Notes: generated by a model not told the origin, from the sequence alone. DNA of 64,000 nt from Virgibacillus_O xinjiangensis (GCF_042643145.1 NZ_JBHRSA010000058.1:1-64000); one strand, 5' to 3'. Positions 25,041 to 34,574 are shown, counted from the stretch's first letter. Translations and numbers: made by a program.

Positions 25041-26213
25041 CTAGAACAGACCGAGTTTGCCAATCCGTTCTGCCGCTTCAGCAAGCCTTTCTTCGCTGTC
25101 GAGGAGGCCGACTCGAACATAACCTTCTCCCTGTTCCCCGAAACCATTACCTGGAGCGACCGCCACATGGGCTTTTTCCAACAGGAGGTCGGCGAATTGC
25201 TGGGAGGTATAACCTTCCGGAATGGGCAGCCAAGAGAAGAATGTACCTTTTGGTGCTTCCACCTTCCAGCCGATGGAATGAAGTTTGTCCACAAAAACAT
25301 CTCTTCTTTTTTCATAGGTTTCCACCAGTTGATCGACTGCTGTCTGGTCAGCCGTCAGTGCTTTCTCTGCAGCCTGTTGGATGGAACTGAACAGACTTAC
25401 ATATAAATGGTCCTGTATGAGATTGATGCTCTCGATGACCGATGGATTTCCGACAGCGAAAGCGACACGCCACCCGGCCATATTATACGTTTTCGACAAG
25501 GTGTACATCTCGACACCGACATCCTTGGCACCGTCAAATTGAAGGAAGCTGAGGGGTTTTTTGCCGTCAAACCCGATGGCACCATAGGCAAAGTCATGGA
25601 CCACACAGATGTTATGCTTGTTGGCAACCTCTATGGTTTCCTGGAAAAACTCTTCTGTAGCTGTACCAGAAGTCGGGTTGTTCGGGTAATTTAAAAACAT
25701 CAGTTTGGCTTTCTCGAGATCCTCGTTACTCAATGCCTCGTAATCGGGTAAAAAGCCGTTCTCTGCCGTCAATGGCATGAACGCAGATTCAGCGCCTGCC
25801 AGGGCAATTCCTGACATATAATCCGGATAACCGGGGTCAGGCAGGAGAGCGGTATCCCCAGGATTCAACAGGCATTGGCTGATTTCCACCAACCCTGTTT
25901 TGGCCCCGGCCATGATCGCGACCTCACTCTCAGGATCCAGCTCCACTCCATATTCCCGCTGATAGAACTCAGCGATCGCTTTTTTCAGGAAGGGCTGCCC
26001 GCGGAATGGGGAATATTTATGGTATTCCGGAATCCCGGCAGATTGCTTCAGCTCTTCCACAATATGATCCGGTGTCGGCAAATCGGGATTTCCCTGCCCG
26101 AGGTTGATGACATCATGGCCTTGGTCTTTCAGCCGCTGTACTTTTTTAACCAAGCTGGCAAAAAACTGCTCCGGCAGCCGTTTCAATGTCTCTGATTGTT
26201 CGAATTGCTGCAT
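25041..26213 (-). CDS. mtnE: Methionine salvage aminotransferase
   Basis: PLP-dependent class I/II aminotransferase that makes methionine from 4-methylthio-2-oxobutyrate, the last step of the methylthioadenosine salvage pathway. The 390-residue sequence closely follows Bacillus MtnE (EQFFASLVKKV, INLGQGNPDLPTPDHIVEE, LNYPNNPTSG, Schiff-base K241 in TLSKTYNMAGWR). ATG 26213 follows AGGAGAG. Downstream of mtnU, 74 bp apart and probably co-transcribed. No S-box was recognised before this pair. Confidence 0.92.
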   Translation of the reverse strand: MQQFEQSETLKRLPEQFFASLVKKVQRLKDQGHDVINLGQGNPDLPTPDHIVEELKQSAGIPEYHKYSPFRGQPFLKKAIAEFYQREYGVELDPESEVAIMAGAKTGLVEISQCLLNPGDTALLPDPGYPDYMSGIALAGAESAFMPLTAENGFLPDYEALSNEDLEKAKLMFLNYPNNPTSGTATEEFFQETIEVANKHNICVVHDFAYGAIGFDGKKPLSFLQFDGAKDVGVEMYTLSKTYNMAGWRVAFAVGNPSVIESINLIQDHLYVSLFSSIQQAAEKALTADQTAVDQLVETYEKRRDVFVDKLHSIGWKVEAPKGTFFSWLPIPEGYTSQQFADLLLEKAHVAVAPGNGFGEQGEGYVRVGLLDSEERLAEAAERIGKLGLF

Positions 26214-26287
26214 GATTTCACTCTCCTAAACGGTGTACATGGTTCTTTTCACTTTCTATCATCATTCCTTTCAGGGGGGACTTGCCG

Positions 26288-27076
26288 TCAGTCATACATC
26301 TCTGGCACACGGCTATCGAATACAGGTACATCCTCCCTGATTTTTTCGACGGATGAAAGGTCCAGTTCTGCTCTGAGGGTCTCTATTCCGCTGTTGCTTC
26401 CAACAGCAAGTTCATTGCCCCACGGATCGGTGACCATCGAGTTCCCTGCAAAATCAGTTCCTTCGTGGGAGCCGACTACATTGCAGGAGACGACGAAGAA
26501 TTGATTTTCAATCGCTCGTGCCAGTTGGAGGTACTTCCAGTGATCCGTTCTCGCTGATGGCCATTCCGCTACAATGTGCAGCACCTGTGCATCCAATAAT
26601 GCCAGCTGACGTGCAAGCTCCGGGAAGCGGAGGTCATAGCAGATGATCAGTCCCATTTTCACGCCATCCAGTTCAAATGTCTGCACTTTTTCCCGTCCAC
26701 CTGCCAAGTACTTCGGTTCATTCAACATCGGGACAAGGTGGATTTTATCATACTGATAGACCCGTTCCCCCGCACGATTGAAGACAAGGTTGGTGTTATA
26801 GAATCGACCGTCTTTTTTATTGCCAATGGAACCGCCGATGATATTGACCTGATGCTTTTTCGCCAACTCGCTCAGAAAAGATGCACTTGGTTCTTCCTTA
26901 CGATCCGCCGTCTCTTCCAGCTTATCCAGCGCATATCCGGTATTCCACATTTCAGGAAGGACAAGTGTATCAGGATCCCCCCGCTTAACCGTCTCTGTCA
27001 CCCACTCTTCTACACGGCGACGGTTCTCCTCAGGATCTGCCGCCACCACTTCCATCTGATAGATTGCGTATTTCAT
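26288..27076 (-). CDS. mtnU: Nitrilase-family omega-amidase of methionine salvage
   Basis: A 262-residue carbon-nitrogen hydrolase with the catalytic triad E42 (VLPEMWNTG), K111 (YQYDKIHLVP) and C146 (IICYDLRFPE). In Bacillus the homologous mtnU/ykrU next to mtnE is thought to remove 2-oxoglutaramate formed when MtnE uses glutamine as amino donor; the same gene pair here supports that role. ATG 27076 follows AAGGCGG. The 178-bp gap upstream holds a tandem repeat array. Confidence 0.88.
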   Translation of the reverse strand: MKYAIYQMEVVAADPEENRRRVEEWVTETVKRGDPDTLVLPEMWNTGYALDKLEETADRKEEPSASFLSELAKKHQVNIIGGSIGNKKDGRFYNTNLVFNRAGERVYQYDKIHLVPMLNEPKYLAGGREKVQTFELDGVKMGLIICYDLRFPELARQLALLDAQVLHIVAEWPSARTDHWKYLQLARAIENQFFVVSCNVVGSHEGTDFAGNSMVTDPWGNELAVGSNSGIETLRAELDLSSVEKIREDVPVFDSRVPEMYD

Positions 27077-27128
27077 AAACCATCCGCCTTTCCATTCAAT
27101 TGTTCAAGTAACTATGTAATAGTATCTT

Positions 27129-27252
27129 ACTCGGGCGTCAATGCACCGCACTCGTGCCGCAACACGCTCACTCGGGCCCCAGCACCCGCCACTCGTGCCG
27201 CAACGCCGCATACTCGGGCGTCAATGCACCGCACTCGTGCGCCGCCAGCCCG
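27129..27252. repeat. Tandem array of six 20-21-bp GC-rich units
   Basis: Units start at 27129, 27150, 27170, 27191, 27212 and 27233. All begin ACTCG and alternate ACTCGGGC (units 1, 3, 5) with ACTCGTGC (units 2, 4, 6). Units 1 and 5 are identical over 21 bp. The higher-order period is therefore about 41-42 bp. It fills the gap between coaW and mtnU and is much more GC-rich than its surroundings. Confidence 0.85.
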
Positions 27253-27254
27253 AC

Positions 27255-28061
27255 TTACACCAGCAAGCATCCGATAGCACCGGCATGTCCGCCGCGGTCA
27301 AGAAAGACCGGATCATATGGCAGCATGTCCTGAAATCCCGAGAGAACATTCTTCAGCGGGATGTTCCCGTTAAGCGTGCTGCCGGTGAAGACGATGGTTT
27401 CAACTTCCTGAGCGGCCGCTGCCTGGCCGGCGAGCATGATGAGCGTCTCTCCGACAAACTGGGTCAAACTGGCCATATGATCTGCAGGTGTGGCATCTTC
27501 CATGATATGCGCCTTGCCGAAATTAGCTGCGGTCAGTTCCCCGGAAATAGGCGGTGCCTCTCCACCGGAATAGATATCCTTGACCAATAAATCATTCCTG
27601 CTTCTGTCACCGTCTTTCGCAAGTTTCACCAGTTCCGGAAACTTCCGCTCACCCGTCAGCCGGATACTCAACCCATACCAGGTTCCGCCACCGATTCCAC
27701 TGCCAAGCAGCCGTTCATAGCTATCAGGGGTCACCCGGAATATGGAAGTTCCGGTCCCGATGCTGACCAGGATGAAGTCTTTTATGGCATCCAGCTTCTC
27801 TTCTGTCAGCAAGTAGCGTGTTCCATCTGTCAATGCGGTGAATTCATCAACAGTTTCCACCTGGTGACCGGAATTCTCTTTGATTAGGCTGCTGTTCCCT
27901 CCGGTCACTACCAACCGGGTCTCGGGAAAGGTGAACTGCAGCCAGTGTAGGAGGCGTTCCATCTGCCCATTCGGGTAGGTTTTGACATGGATTCGCTCCT
28001 TTTCTTCATAGGCTACCTTTGTCAGTGTTCCTCCTGCATCAATGCCGATTCGGACAGCCAT
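27255..28061 (-). CDS. coaW: Type II pantothenate kinase
   Basis: Phosphorylates pantothenate in the first step of coenzyme A synthesis. The 268 residues show the type II (actin-like) pattern: RIGIDAGGTLTKVAY at the start, VTGGNS, LVSIGTGTSI, and GSGIGGGTWYGLSI, as in staphylococcal and Bacillaceae CoaW. Methionine at 28061 is chosen for spacing to GGAGGTGG; ATG 28064 is an alternative. The stop codon lies only three bases from the tandem array. Confidence 0.9.
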   Translation of the reverse strand: MAVRIGIDAGGTLTKVAYEEKERIHVKTYPNGQMERLLHWLQFTFPETRLVVTGGNSSLIKENSGHQVETVDEFTALTDGTRYLLTEEKLDAIKDFILVSIGTGTSIFRVTPDSYERLLGSGIGGGTWYGLSIRLTGERKFPELVKLAKDGDRSRNDLLVKDIYSGGEAPPISGELTAANFGKAHIMEDATPADHMASLTQFVGETLIMLAGQAAAAQEVETIVFTGSTLNGNIPLKNVLSGFQDMLPYDPVFLDRGGHAGAIGCLLV

Positions 28062-28193
28062 CATTCCACCTCCATGAAGAGTATAGTGGTCCATTCAGTT
28101 ATTATCCATTTTAAAGGAATTTTCCGGATATTTATATGTTTTTCTCTGTCTGTTTCCGGAAAAACTGGATATAAGCTCGTACTGAGAAATTTG

Positions 28194-28222
28194 TTGGGGC
28201 TTTCGTCGGTTTGTTTTATAAT
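28194..28222 (+). promoter_or_regulatory. Promoter of xpaC-telA
   Basis: TTGGGG, 17-bp spacer, TATAAT. Confidence 0.6.
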
Positions 28223-28326
28223 AGAAGTGAAACCTTTTCCCTGTTTGCTCCGTATGAATAGGGGAAGAGGAAATTAAAGGAGAACACACCTACGTGTTTT
28301 ATATACCCCACGGGAGTGAAGCGAAA

Positions 28327-28971
28327 ATGAAGGCATTTTTCCAGTTTATGCTCCGTTCCACATTTGCCGCGTCTGCTGCGGTTCTCACTGCTCTGATCAG
28401 TTTCTTCGGCTTTGAGGCTGCAATGCTGATGTCAGGGGCATACGGGTTACTAGGCGGCGGAACCGCCTATCTGTCAGCCAAACAAATCACCGATTACCGC
28501 GGATTGAAGCGGCAAGGTCTGAGCCGGAAGGAATATAAATATATCAAAGAGAATTTGAAGGAAGCCAAACCGAAAATAGCAAGACTGCAACGGTCGCTTA
28601 AAAGTGTGCGCAGCATTGGACAGGCTAAGGAAAACTTGGAAATCCTCCTCACCGTCCGCAAGATCTATTCCAATACGAAGAAAGAGCCGAGACGCTTCTA
28701 CCAGGCTGAATCATTCTTTTATAAGCACCTGGATTCCCTCGTTGCTTTAACGGAAAAATATGCCTATCTATCCTCCCAGCCGGCAAAATCGAGGGAGATG
28801 GTTCAATCGTTGAAGGAGACGCGCCGAACGGTTAGGGAGATGGGAGAGATGGTGAAAAAGGATTTGCATGTCATGCTGGATGATGATATGGATACATTGA
28901 ATTTCGAACTCGATGTCGCCAGACAATCCTATAAACAGGTGAAGAAAAACGATAGGAGGGTGCTTAAATGA
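28327..28971 (+). CDS. xpaC: XpaC family protein
   Basis: A 214-residue protein with two hydrophobic segments at the N-terminus (FFQFMLRSTFAASAAVLTAL; AAMLMSGAYGLLGGGTAYL) and a long charged helical C-terminal part. It matches XpaC, named for 5-bromo-4-chloroindolyl phosphate hydrolysis; the true function is unclear. ATG 28327 (with GGGAG upstream) is used; GTG 28294 with AAAGGAG is an equally plausible start. It overlaps telA by ATGA, so the pair is one operon, as in Bacillus. Confidence 0.88.
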   Translation: MKAFFQFMLRSTFAASAAVLTALISFFGFEAAMLMSGAYGLLGGGTAYLSAKQITDYRGLKRQGLSRKEYKYIKENLKEAKPKIARLQRSLKSVRSIGQAKENLEILLTVRKIYSNTKKEPRRFYQAESFFYKHLDSLVALTEKYAYLSSQPAKSREMVQSLKETRRTVREMGEMVKKDLHVMLDDDMDTLNFELDVARQSYKQVKKNDRRVLK

Positions 28972-30134
28972 ATCAGCCGGATAACAATAGAAGAGAGTCG
29001 CCAGAGATGGAGGACTTGCTCGCAAACCCTTTTGGAGCACAGGATGCTTCGGAGGATATCAGCACAAATGAACTGCAGGAGGACAAGCCTGCAAAACTGA
29101 TGGACAGGCTGCCGGAAGAAAGCAAAGAAAAGGCACGCCAGATGGCACGGCAGATCGATCCGAACAACTATCAGGCCATCACCCAGTACGGGACAGAAGC
29201 ACAGTCCAAACTGCTGGACTTCTCCCATGCGATGCTGGAACACGTCCAACAAAATGATGCCGGGGAAGTCGGCAGGATACTAGAAGATCTGATGAAACGG
29301 CTGGAACAAGTGAACCCAGATGAACTGCAGCCGGAAAAACGCGGGATTCTGGCTCGCATGTTTGGCAAAGTCTCAGGTTCTATTAATGAAATTCTTTCGA
29401 AATACCAGAAGACAGGTGCACAAATCGACCGGATCAGTGTGAAATTGGATCATCACAAAAGTACACTGACCAAGGATAATGAAATGCTCCAGCAGGTATT
29501 TGAGAAGAACAAGGACTATTTTGATGCCTTGAATATCTATATTGCGGCTGGTGAGTTGAAACTGGAGGAATTGGAAACCGAACTGATTCCCGAATTGAAA
29601 CGGAAAGCAGACCATACCGGCAATCAGATGGATGTCCAGGCAGTCAATGACATGATGCAGTTTGCCGAGCGCCTGGATAAGCGGATGCATGACCTCAAGC
29701 TGAGCCGTCAAATCACGACCCAGAGTGCCCCGCAAATCCGATTGATCCAAAACACCAACCAGGCATTGGTAGAGAAAATCCAATCGTCCATTTTGACTGC
29801 CATTCCATTATGGAAAAATCAGATTGCCATTGCTATGACACTTCTTCGCCAGCGCAATGCTGTGGAGGCACAGAAGCAAGTTTCCAAGACGACCAATGAA
29901 CTGCTTGTCAAAAACTCGGAAATGCTGAAAAGCAATTCAATCGAGACTGCCAAGGAAAATGAACGAGGGTTGGTCGACATTGATACATTGAAACAGACAC
30001 AGGAAAATCTGATGTCTACCATTGAAGAAACCTTGCAAATCCAGTCGGAAGGTCGTCAAAAACGCAATGAGGCTGAAAAAGAGCTGCTCGGTATGGAGAA
30101 TGAATTAAAAAATAAACTATTGGAATTGAAGTAA
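28968..30134 (+). CDS. telA: TelA-like toxic anion resistance protein
   Basis: A 388-residue, almost wholly alpha-helical protein of the TelA family (tellurite and toxic anion resistance by homology). Recognisable stretches: MARQIDPNNYQAITQYG, NEMLQQVFEKNKDYFDAL, AIPLWKNQIAIAMTLLRQRNA and a coiled-coil C-terminus. ATG 28968 follows AGGAGGG and overlaps the xpaC stop. In Bacillus, xpaC/telA (yceG-H region) respond to envelope stress. Confidence 0.92.
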   Translation: MNQPDNNRRESPEMEDLLANPFGAQDASEDISTNELQEDKPAKLMDRLPEESKEKARQMARQIDPNNYQAITQYGTEAQSKLLDFSHAMLEHVQQNDAGEVGRILEDLMKRLEQVNPDELQPEKRGILARMFGKVSGSINEILSKYQKTGAQIDRISVKLDHHKSTLTKDNEMLQQVFEKNKDYFDALNIYIAAGELKLEELETELIPELKRKADHTGNQMDVQAVNDMMQFAERLDKRMHDLKLSRQITTQSAPQIRLIQNTNQALVEKIQSSILTAIPLWKNQIAIAMTLLRQRNAVEAQKQVSKTTNELLVKNSEMLKSNSIETAKENERGLVDIDTLKQTQENLMSTIEETLQIQSEGRQKRNEAEKELLGMENELKNKLLELK

Positions 30135-30183
30135 CTTCATCCAAAACCATCCATCCTGTTCAGTACCATTTCACAAATTTAGT

Positions 30184-30212
30184 CGCCCAACTTCACCGAG
30201 TTGGGCGTCTTT
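30184..30212. terminator. Terminator between converging telA and the DUF202 gene
   Basis: Stem CGCCCAACT / AGTTGGGCG with loop TCACCG, then TCTTTC. Confidence 0.8.
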
Positions 30213-30604
30213 CAATTCAACATCAAAAAATAAGCCGCAAATATCAAGGCAATAATAATTATCAATATGCCAGTCAGGACAAGGGTCTTCTTCGAGCTGT
30301 GGAATGTCTGGTCATTGATGGATTTCGCTTTTTTAATATATCCGAGCAAAGCGAGCACGATTGTAAACATGCCAAAACTGACAGAAGCCAGTCCGATGAT
30401 GTTTGCCAACATATCTGTTCTTGGGGAATGTTGAACATCTGTCGCATAATGCATATTTGTGACCAGAAAACCGACCCCTATGATTGCTATGGCTGTTCGC
30501 AGCCAAGCCAAGTATGTACGTTCATTTGCCAGATGCTGTTGGATATACTTTGATTCCGAAGATTGTCCTTCTCTATTGGTCTGTTTTGTTTTCTGGCTTT
30601 TCAT
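30212..30604 (-). CDS. DUF202 (YidH-like) membrane protein
   Basis: A 130-residue protein: a hydrophilic N-terminus ending in the DUF202 signature NERTYLAWLRTAIAIIGVGF, and three transmembrane helices. ATG 30604 is chosen because GAGGTGAT lies just upstream; a longer in-frame reading adds residues with no ribosome site. Function unknown. Single gene. Confidence 0.85.
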   Translation of the reverse strand: MKSQKTKQTNREGQSSESKYIQQHLANERTYLAWLRTAIAIIGVGFLVTNMHYATDVQHSPRTDMLANIIGLASVSFGMFTIVLALLGYIKKAKSINDQTFHSSKKTLVLTGILIIIIALIFAAYFLMLN

Positions 30605-30806
30605 CCTATCACCTCTATATTTGAGAAAGCGTATAGCCAATAACGCTGATTTAGAACGGTTATTAACTTCGTAAAATAATGGTGCGTTAACCATTATTCC
30701 TTTAATGTCTCAAAATCATTATCCTTTATTATTCGACTCCTAGATCATTACGATACTTATCTCCTTATGATTAAAGAAAGCGGGCGAGAATGAACCCCAT
30801 CCCTGA

Positions 30807-32186
30807 CTATTTCTGTATCTGCCCCAGTAGCTGTTGATAGGCAGATGCTTCTTCTTTTTCACCTTTTTCCATACATATTTTCACTAAGTGGTGGACCGGA
30901 TTGGGGTCTTTCGGGTACAGTTCCATCACCCAGGTAAAGCAATCCATTGCGTGATCTAACTGGCGGAAATGAAGGTATAATTCCCCAAGGTCATATTGCC
31001 GGTCCGGATCTTCCTCCAATTCCTGCATTCTCTTTAATTTTTGGATAGTCGTGATCTGATGGTCGGCCCGTTGAATCGGTTCCAGCCAATCAAGGATCTC
31101 GGTAGGGGAGTGATTTTCTAAAAATGTTGTGACTAACGGAGAAACCAATTGTTCCAGCAAATGGGGATCATGCGCACTTATCTCCAAAAGCCGGCTGCTG
31201 GGATGGCTTAGAATAGATAGAAGCACTTCATCATCTGCTTGTTCAAGTGCCTTAATAAGGAGAGGGATATGTTCTTGTTGGATGGGAATGTCGGTGGTCA
31301 TCACATAATGGACGATTGTGTCAGGGGTGCCTGTTGTAAACAGGGAGCACGACAACTGCTCTGCCACTGCAGGGTGGGCACATGACTGATACAGGTCCAT
31401 TACAATCTCCAGTTGCTGTGCTTCCGTAAAATGCTCAGTCAAATCCTGTACAGTAGAAAAGTTATCTTCAGAGAACTGGGTGCGGAGTAAGTGAATCCTT
31501 ACAGCAAGTTCATCAATTCGGCGATTCTGCTGCTTATAGTAGAACAAGAGCTTTTCAGCCTTTCCAGCATCGGACATCCCATCAAAGCAGATGGCTTCGT
31601 ACTGGAACGGATCCTTATCTGCAATCTTATCTAAATCATGATACATCTTTTCATAGGGTTTGAAAGCTAATTTATGGATCATATCCGAAGCAAATTTATC
31701 ATTCGGGTCCCTTTGGACACTTAACAGGAGAACCTGGTAGGCCTTCAAGACTTGGCCTTTGCGTTGATAATGATAGAATGCTTCCTTGAGAAGGGAGCTG
31801 ACTTCGCTGTCAGGTAAAAAGGTGTCGGAGAATGTGGCAATCAGAGCCGTTTCGATATGGGAGCGTGTTTCCTTGAGTTTTTCAAAACATAAGTGGGAGG
31901 GGATAAAGGGGTAGATGTTCCGTTTATGGAGCAGTTCGGCAGTAAGCGGATGAGAACCATCCAGATGGATGCCATGTTTCCATGTGCGATGAATATGGCT
32001 TCCCAGCTTGATGTGATCAGCAGATGCACCATGTAGAAATTGATCCTTATAAAACAATAAATAGTAATACCTTCCATTTCTATCAACTGCTTCTACCACT
32101 TTACTTTGTCTATAGTGAATCATTCGCTTGGCGATTAATGGAAATTCCTTCTTATTGACCTTTACTTGCATGGTTTGATCTGTCAT
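30807..32186 (-). CDS. TPR-containing protein of unknown function
   Basis: A 459-residue cytoplasmic protein that I cannot assign to a named family. The N-terminal 80 residues look like a beta-rich small domain (VDRNGRYYYLLFYKDQFLH). The remainder is helical, with a TPR-like pair at the C-terminus (YDLGELYLHFRQLDHAMDCF; PNPVHHLVKICMEKGEKEEA). No enzymatic motif is seen. The start is an ATG at 32186 with AAAGGGGGA upstream. Divergent from the HAD phosphatase gene. Probably a protein-protein interaction scaffold. Confidence 0.7.
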   Translation of the reverse strand: MTDQTMQVKVNKKEFPLIAKRMIHYRQSKVVEAVDRNGRYYYLLFYKDQFLHGASADHIKLGSHIHRTWKHGIHLDGSHPLTAELLHKRNIYPFIPSHLCFEKLKETRSHIETALIATFSDTFLPDSEVSSLLKEAFYHYQRKGQVLKAYQVLLLSVQRDPNDKFASDMIHKLAFKPYEKMYHDLDKIADKDPFQYEAICFDGMSDAGKAEKLLFYYKQQNRRIDELAVRIHLLRTQFSEDNFSTVQDLTEHFTEAQQLEIVMDLYQSCAHPAVAEQLSCSLFTTGTPDTIVHYVMTTDIPIQQEHIPLLIKALEQADDEVLLSILSHPSSRLLEISAHDPHLLEQLVSPLVTTFLENHSPTEILDWLEPIQRADHQITTIQKLKRMQELEEDPDRQYDLGELYLHFRQLDHAMDCFTWVMELYPKDPNPVHHLVKICMEKGEKEEASAYQQLLGQIQK

Positions 32187-32305
32187 TGTCCATTCCCCCT
32201 TTATTATTTATCCTATCATAAATGATCAATCACTATCATTCCATACAAGCCCTCAGGGATCTTTTGCGTTATAATCGGAAGATGAGTAAAGAGAGGTGGT
32301 ATAGT

Positions 32306-33160
32306 ATGCAATTGATTGCGATAGATTTGGACGGTACCCTGCTTTCCAGTGACGGAACGATCAGTACGGGTAACCGGCAAGCGATCCGGGATGCTCAGAG
32401 TCTAGGGCATATTGTGGTGATTTCCTCGGGGCGTTCGTTACATGATACAAAAGAACTTCTCGACCATGCAGGTCTGGATTGTCCAATTATCACTGGTAAT
32501 GGAGCAGTAGCCTTTCATTCTGGTGAAGTGATCCAACACCTGCAGCTCCCGGTACATATTTCAGAGGAAATGATGGAGCTTGCAGAAAGATACCATCTCT
32601 ATTATGAAGTCTATACCAATGAAGGAGTGTATATCGAAGAGAATGGCAGGAACTTCCTGGAACAGGAGGCTCGTCAGCTTTATGAAAAGACGGGAAAACC
32701 TGAACCGGACGAAGCGGCATATATCATTGATACCCAGCACAAGCAACGGGGGCTTTCCTATGTCCCTAATTACCGAAGCATCGATTATGATAACTTGGGA
32801 GTCTATAAAATCTTCGTCCTGACTTTTGACCCGGAAAAACTGAAAAATTTGAGGCAGGAGTTGTCCGGCCGGGTGGATATCTCCATCACTACGTCGGGTG
32901 TGCAGAAATTGGAGGTCGGCAACCCGCAATCAACTAAAGGTAATGCCTTGTCATTCATTGCTGATTACTTTGGTGTATCTCCAAGCGAAACGGTTGCTAT
33001 TGGTGATAACTTGAATGATCTGTCGATGTTTGAAGTGGCCGGTACTTCCATTGCCATGGAGAATGCGGAATTGGAAGTGAAGGAAGCGGCAGACCATATG
33101 ACCAAAGACCACAATCAGGATGGGGTGGCCTACGGGCTGTACAAATGGGTACTTACCTAA
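32306..33160 (+). CDS. Cof-type HAD-IIB sugar phosphatase-like protein
   Basis: A 284-residue HAD hydrolase with motif I IAIDLDGTLL (nucleophile Asp), motif II VVISSGR, and the Cof-specific end AIGDNLNDLSMFE (motif IV). Members dephosphorylate sugar phosphates, pyridoxal phosphate or flavin nucleotides. ATG 32306 is used with GAGAGGTGG upstream. A shared terminator separates it from the GlcD-like gene that converges on it. Confidence 0.87.
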   Translation: MQLIAIDLDGTLLSSDGTISTGNRQAIRDAQSLGHIVVISSGRSLHDTKELLDHAGLDCPIITGNGAVAFHSGEVIQHLQLPVHISEEMMELAERYHLYYEVYTNEGVYIEENGRNFLEQEARQLYEKTGKPEPDEAAYIIDTQHKQRGLSYVPNYRSIDYDNLGVYKIFVLTFDPEKLKNLRQELSGRVDISITTSGVQKLEVGNPQSTKGNALSFIADYFGVSPSETVAIGDNLNDLSMFEVAGTSIAMENAELEVKEAADHMTKDHNQDGVAYGLYKWVLT

Positions 33161-33188
33161 AAGCATGGGGCAGAGCACCCATGCTTTT
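33159..33188. terminator. Bidirectional terminator
   Basis: Stem AAAAGCATGGG / CCCATGCTTTT with an 8-base loop, between convergent genes; it carries A and T runs on both sides. Confidence 0.85.
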
Positions 33189-33192
33189 ACAT

Positions 33193-34545
33193 TTATTCAA
33201 AGATCTTCCCCGGATTGAGGAGTCCTTCAGGATCCAACAATCCCTTCATTTCCTTCATTACTTCAAGTGCAGGACCATGCTCTTTCTTCTGAAACTTCCT
33301 CTTGCCTATACCGACCCCGTGTTCACCTGTACAGGTGCCACCGACCTCGATTGCTCTGATTGTCAATTTTTCGAGTATTTGTTCCGCTGCTTCCTGCTCC
33401 TCTGATATTTTTGGGTCGTACACGATCAACGTATGAAAATTTCCGTCCCCGACATGCCCAAAGATACCTGCCTTCATACCGGCTCTCTCGGCCAACTCCC
33501 TAGAATAGTCGATGAGATCGGGCAGATGGGAAATCGGTACACAAACATCCCCGCCGAGCACCTCTTTCCCGACAGTATGACGATAGGCATAGGAAAGTTC
33601 ATGGCGGGCTTTCCATAGCAGAGCCCTCTCTTTGGAGTCCTCCGCGGTCTCCCAGTCACCGCAGCCGGCATCCGCCATCAATTCTTCTACTAATCCTGCC
33701 TGATGAACCACTGCCTTCCTTTCTCCTGCAAACTCCAAGAATAAGGAATGCTTCTCTGGAAAGTGGTAGTCACCAAACCGGTTCACTTCACACACACTTA
33801 CTGCATCGACCAGTTCCATCCGCATGACAGGAATATCATGCAACAGCACCAATCTGGCTGCTTCTGCACAGGCCTTTGGGGTAGGGAAGGTGCATCTTGC
33901 TGAAACAGTATGTTCGGGAATGCCGTGAAGTTGCAGCGTTATTTCTGACACAATGCCCAATGTACCTTCTGATCCTGCTAGCAGCCCATTCAAGTTATAG
34001 CCGGATGAGGACTTCTTTGCCCGGCTGCCGGTATGAATGACTCTGCCATCGGCCAGTACAACTTCCAGGTCGAGAATCTGATCACGCATCGACCCATATC
34101 TGACTGCGGTCGTACCGCTTGCATTGGTGGAAACCATTCCACCGATTGATGCGTCGGCTCCCGGATCGATCGGGAACATCAACCCATGCTTATTGATGAA
34201 ATGATTCAATTCCTTACGAGTCACTCCGGGGGCCACGGTTACTGTGAAGTCCTCCGGAGAAAAATCAATAATCTGCTTCATCCGCTCCGTATTCAAGACG
34301 ATGCCTCCAGAAACTGGGATACTCCCCCCCTCAAGACCACTGCCTGCACCGAATGTTGTAACCGGAACTCTTTGCTGACGGGCTGTTTGCAGAATGCGTT
34401 CGATATCTTCGCGGTTTTCTGGAAAACAGACGATCGATGGATCTGCTGAAGGGTGGCAGGACTCATCCCGGCTGTGGCGGCTCAGCTCTGTGTCGTTTGT
34501 ACTCACTTTGTCTGTGCCTATTATCCGTTTAAGTTTTTCTATAAT
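33193..34545 (-). CDS. GlcD/D-lactate dehydrogenase-type FAD-binding oxidase
   Basis: A flavoprotein that oxidises a 2-hydroxy acid (glycolate or D-lactate class) to the 2-oxo acid. FAD_binding_4 domain: VTTFGAGSGLEGGSIP and the long stretch to GSEGTLGIVSEITLQL; the C-terminal FAD-oxidase domain ends with GEHGVGIGKRKF and LLNPGKIFE. The N-terminus matters: GTG 34506 has no ribosome site, but the in-frame ATT at 34545 has AAGGGGG upstream and adds IIEKLKRIIGTDK, which restores the usual GlcD start. I therefore propose ATT 34545 (450 aa). Divergent from the GntR gene at 34704. Confidence 0.83.
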   Translation of the reverse strand: MIEKLKRIIGTDKVSTNDTELSRHSRDESCHPSADPSIVCFPENREDIERILQTARQQRVPVTTFGAGSGLEGGSIPVSGGIVLNTERMKQIIDFSPEDFTVTVAPGVTRKELNHFINKHGLMFPIDPGADASIGGMVSTNASGTTAVRYGSMRDQILDLEVVLADGRVIHTGSRAKKSSSGYNLNGLLAGSEGTLGIVSEITLQLHGIPEHTVSARCTFPTPKACAEAARLVLLHDIPVMRMELVDAVSVCEVNRFGDYHFPEKHSLFLEFAGERKAVVHQAGLVEELMADAGCGDWETAEDSKERALLWKARHELSYAYRHTVGKEVLGGDVCVPISHLPDLIDYSRELAERAGMKAGIFGHVGDGNFHTLIVYDPKISEEQEAAEQILEKLTIRAIEVGGTCTGEHGVGIGKRKFQKKEHGPALEVMKEMKGLLDPEGLLNPGKIFE

Positions 34546-34574
34546 GCGTAGGACCCCCTTTTGATATAATATAA

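Noticed and set aside
26214..27128. S-box before mtnU-mtnE
   Set aside because: No aptamer pattern was found upstream; the only S-box in the window is the one before metN.
27129..27252. CRISPR array
   Set aside because: Units are contiguous with no spacers, and no cas genes are present.
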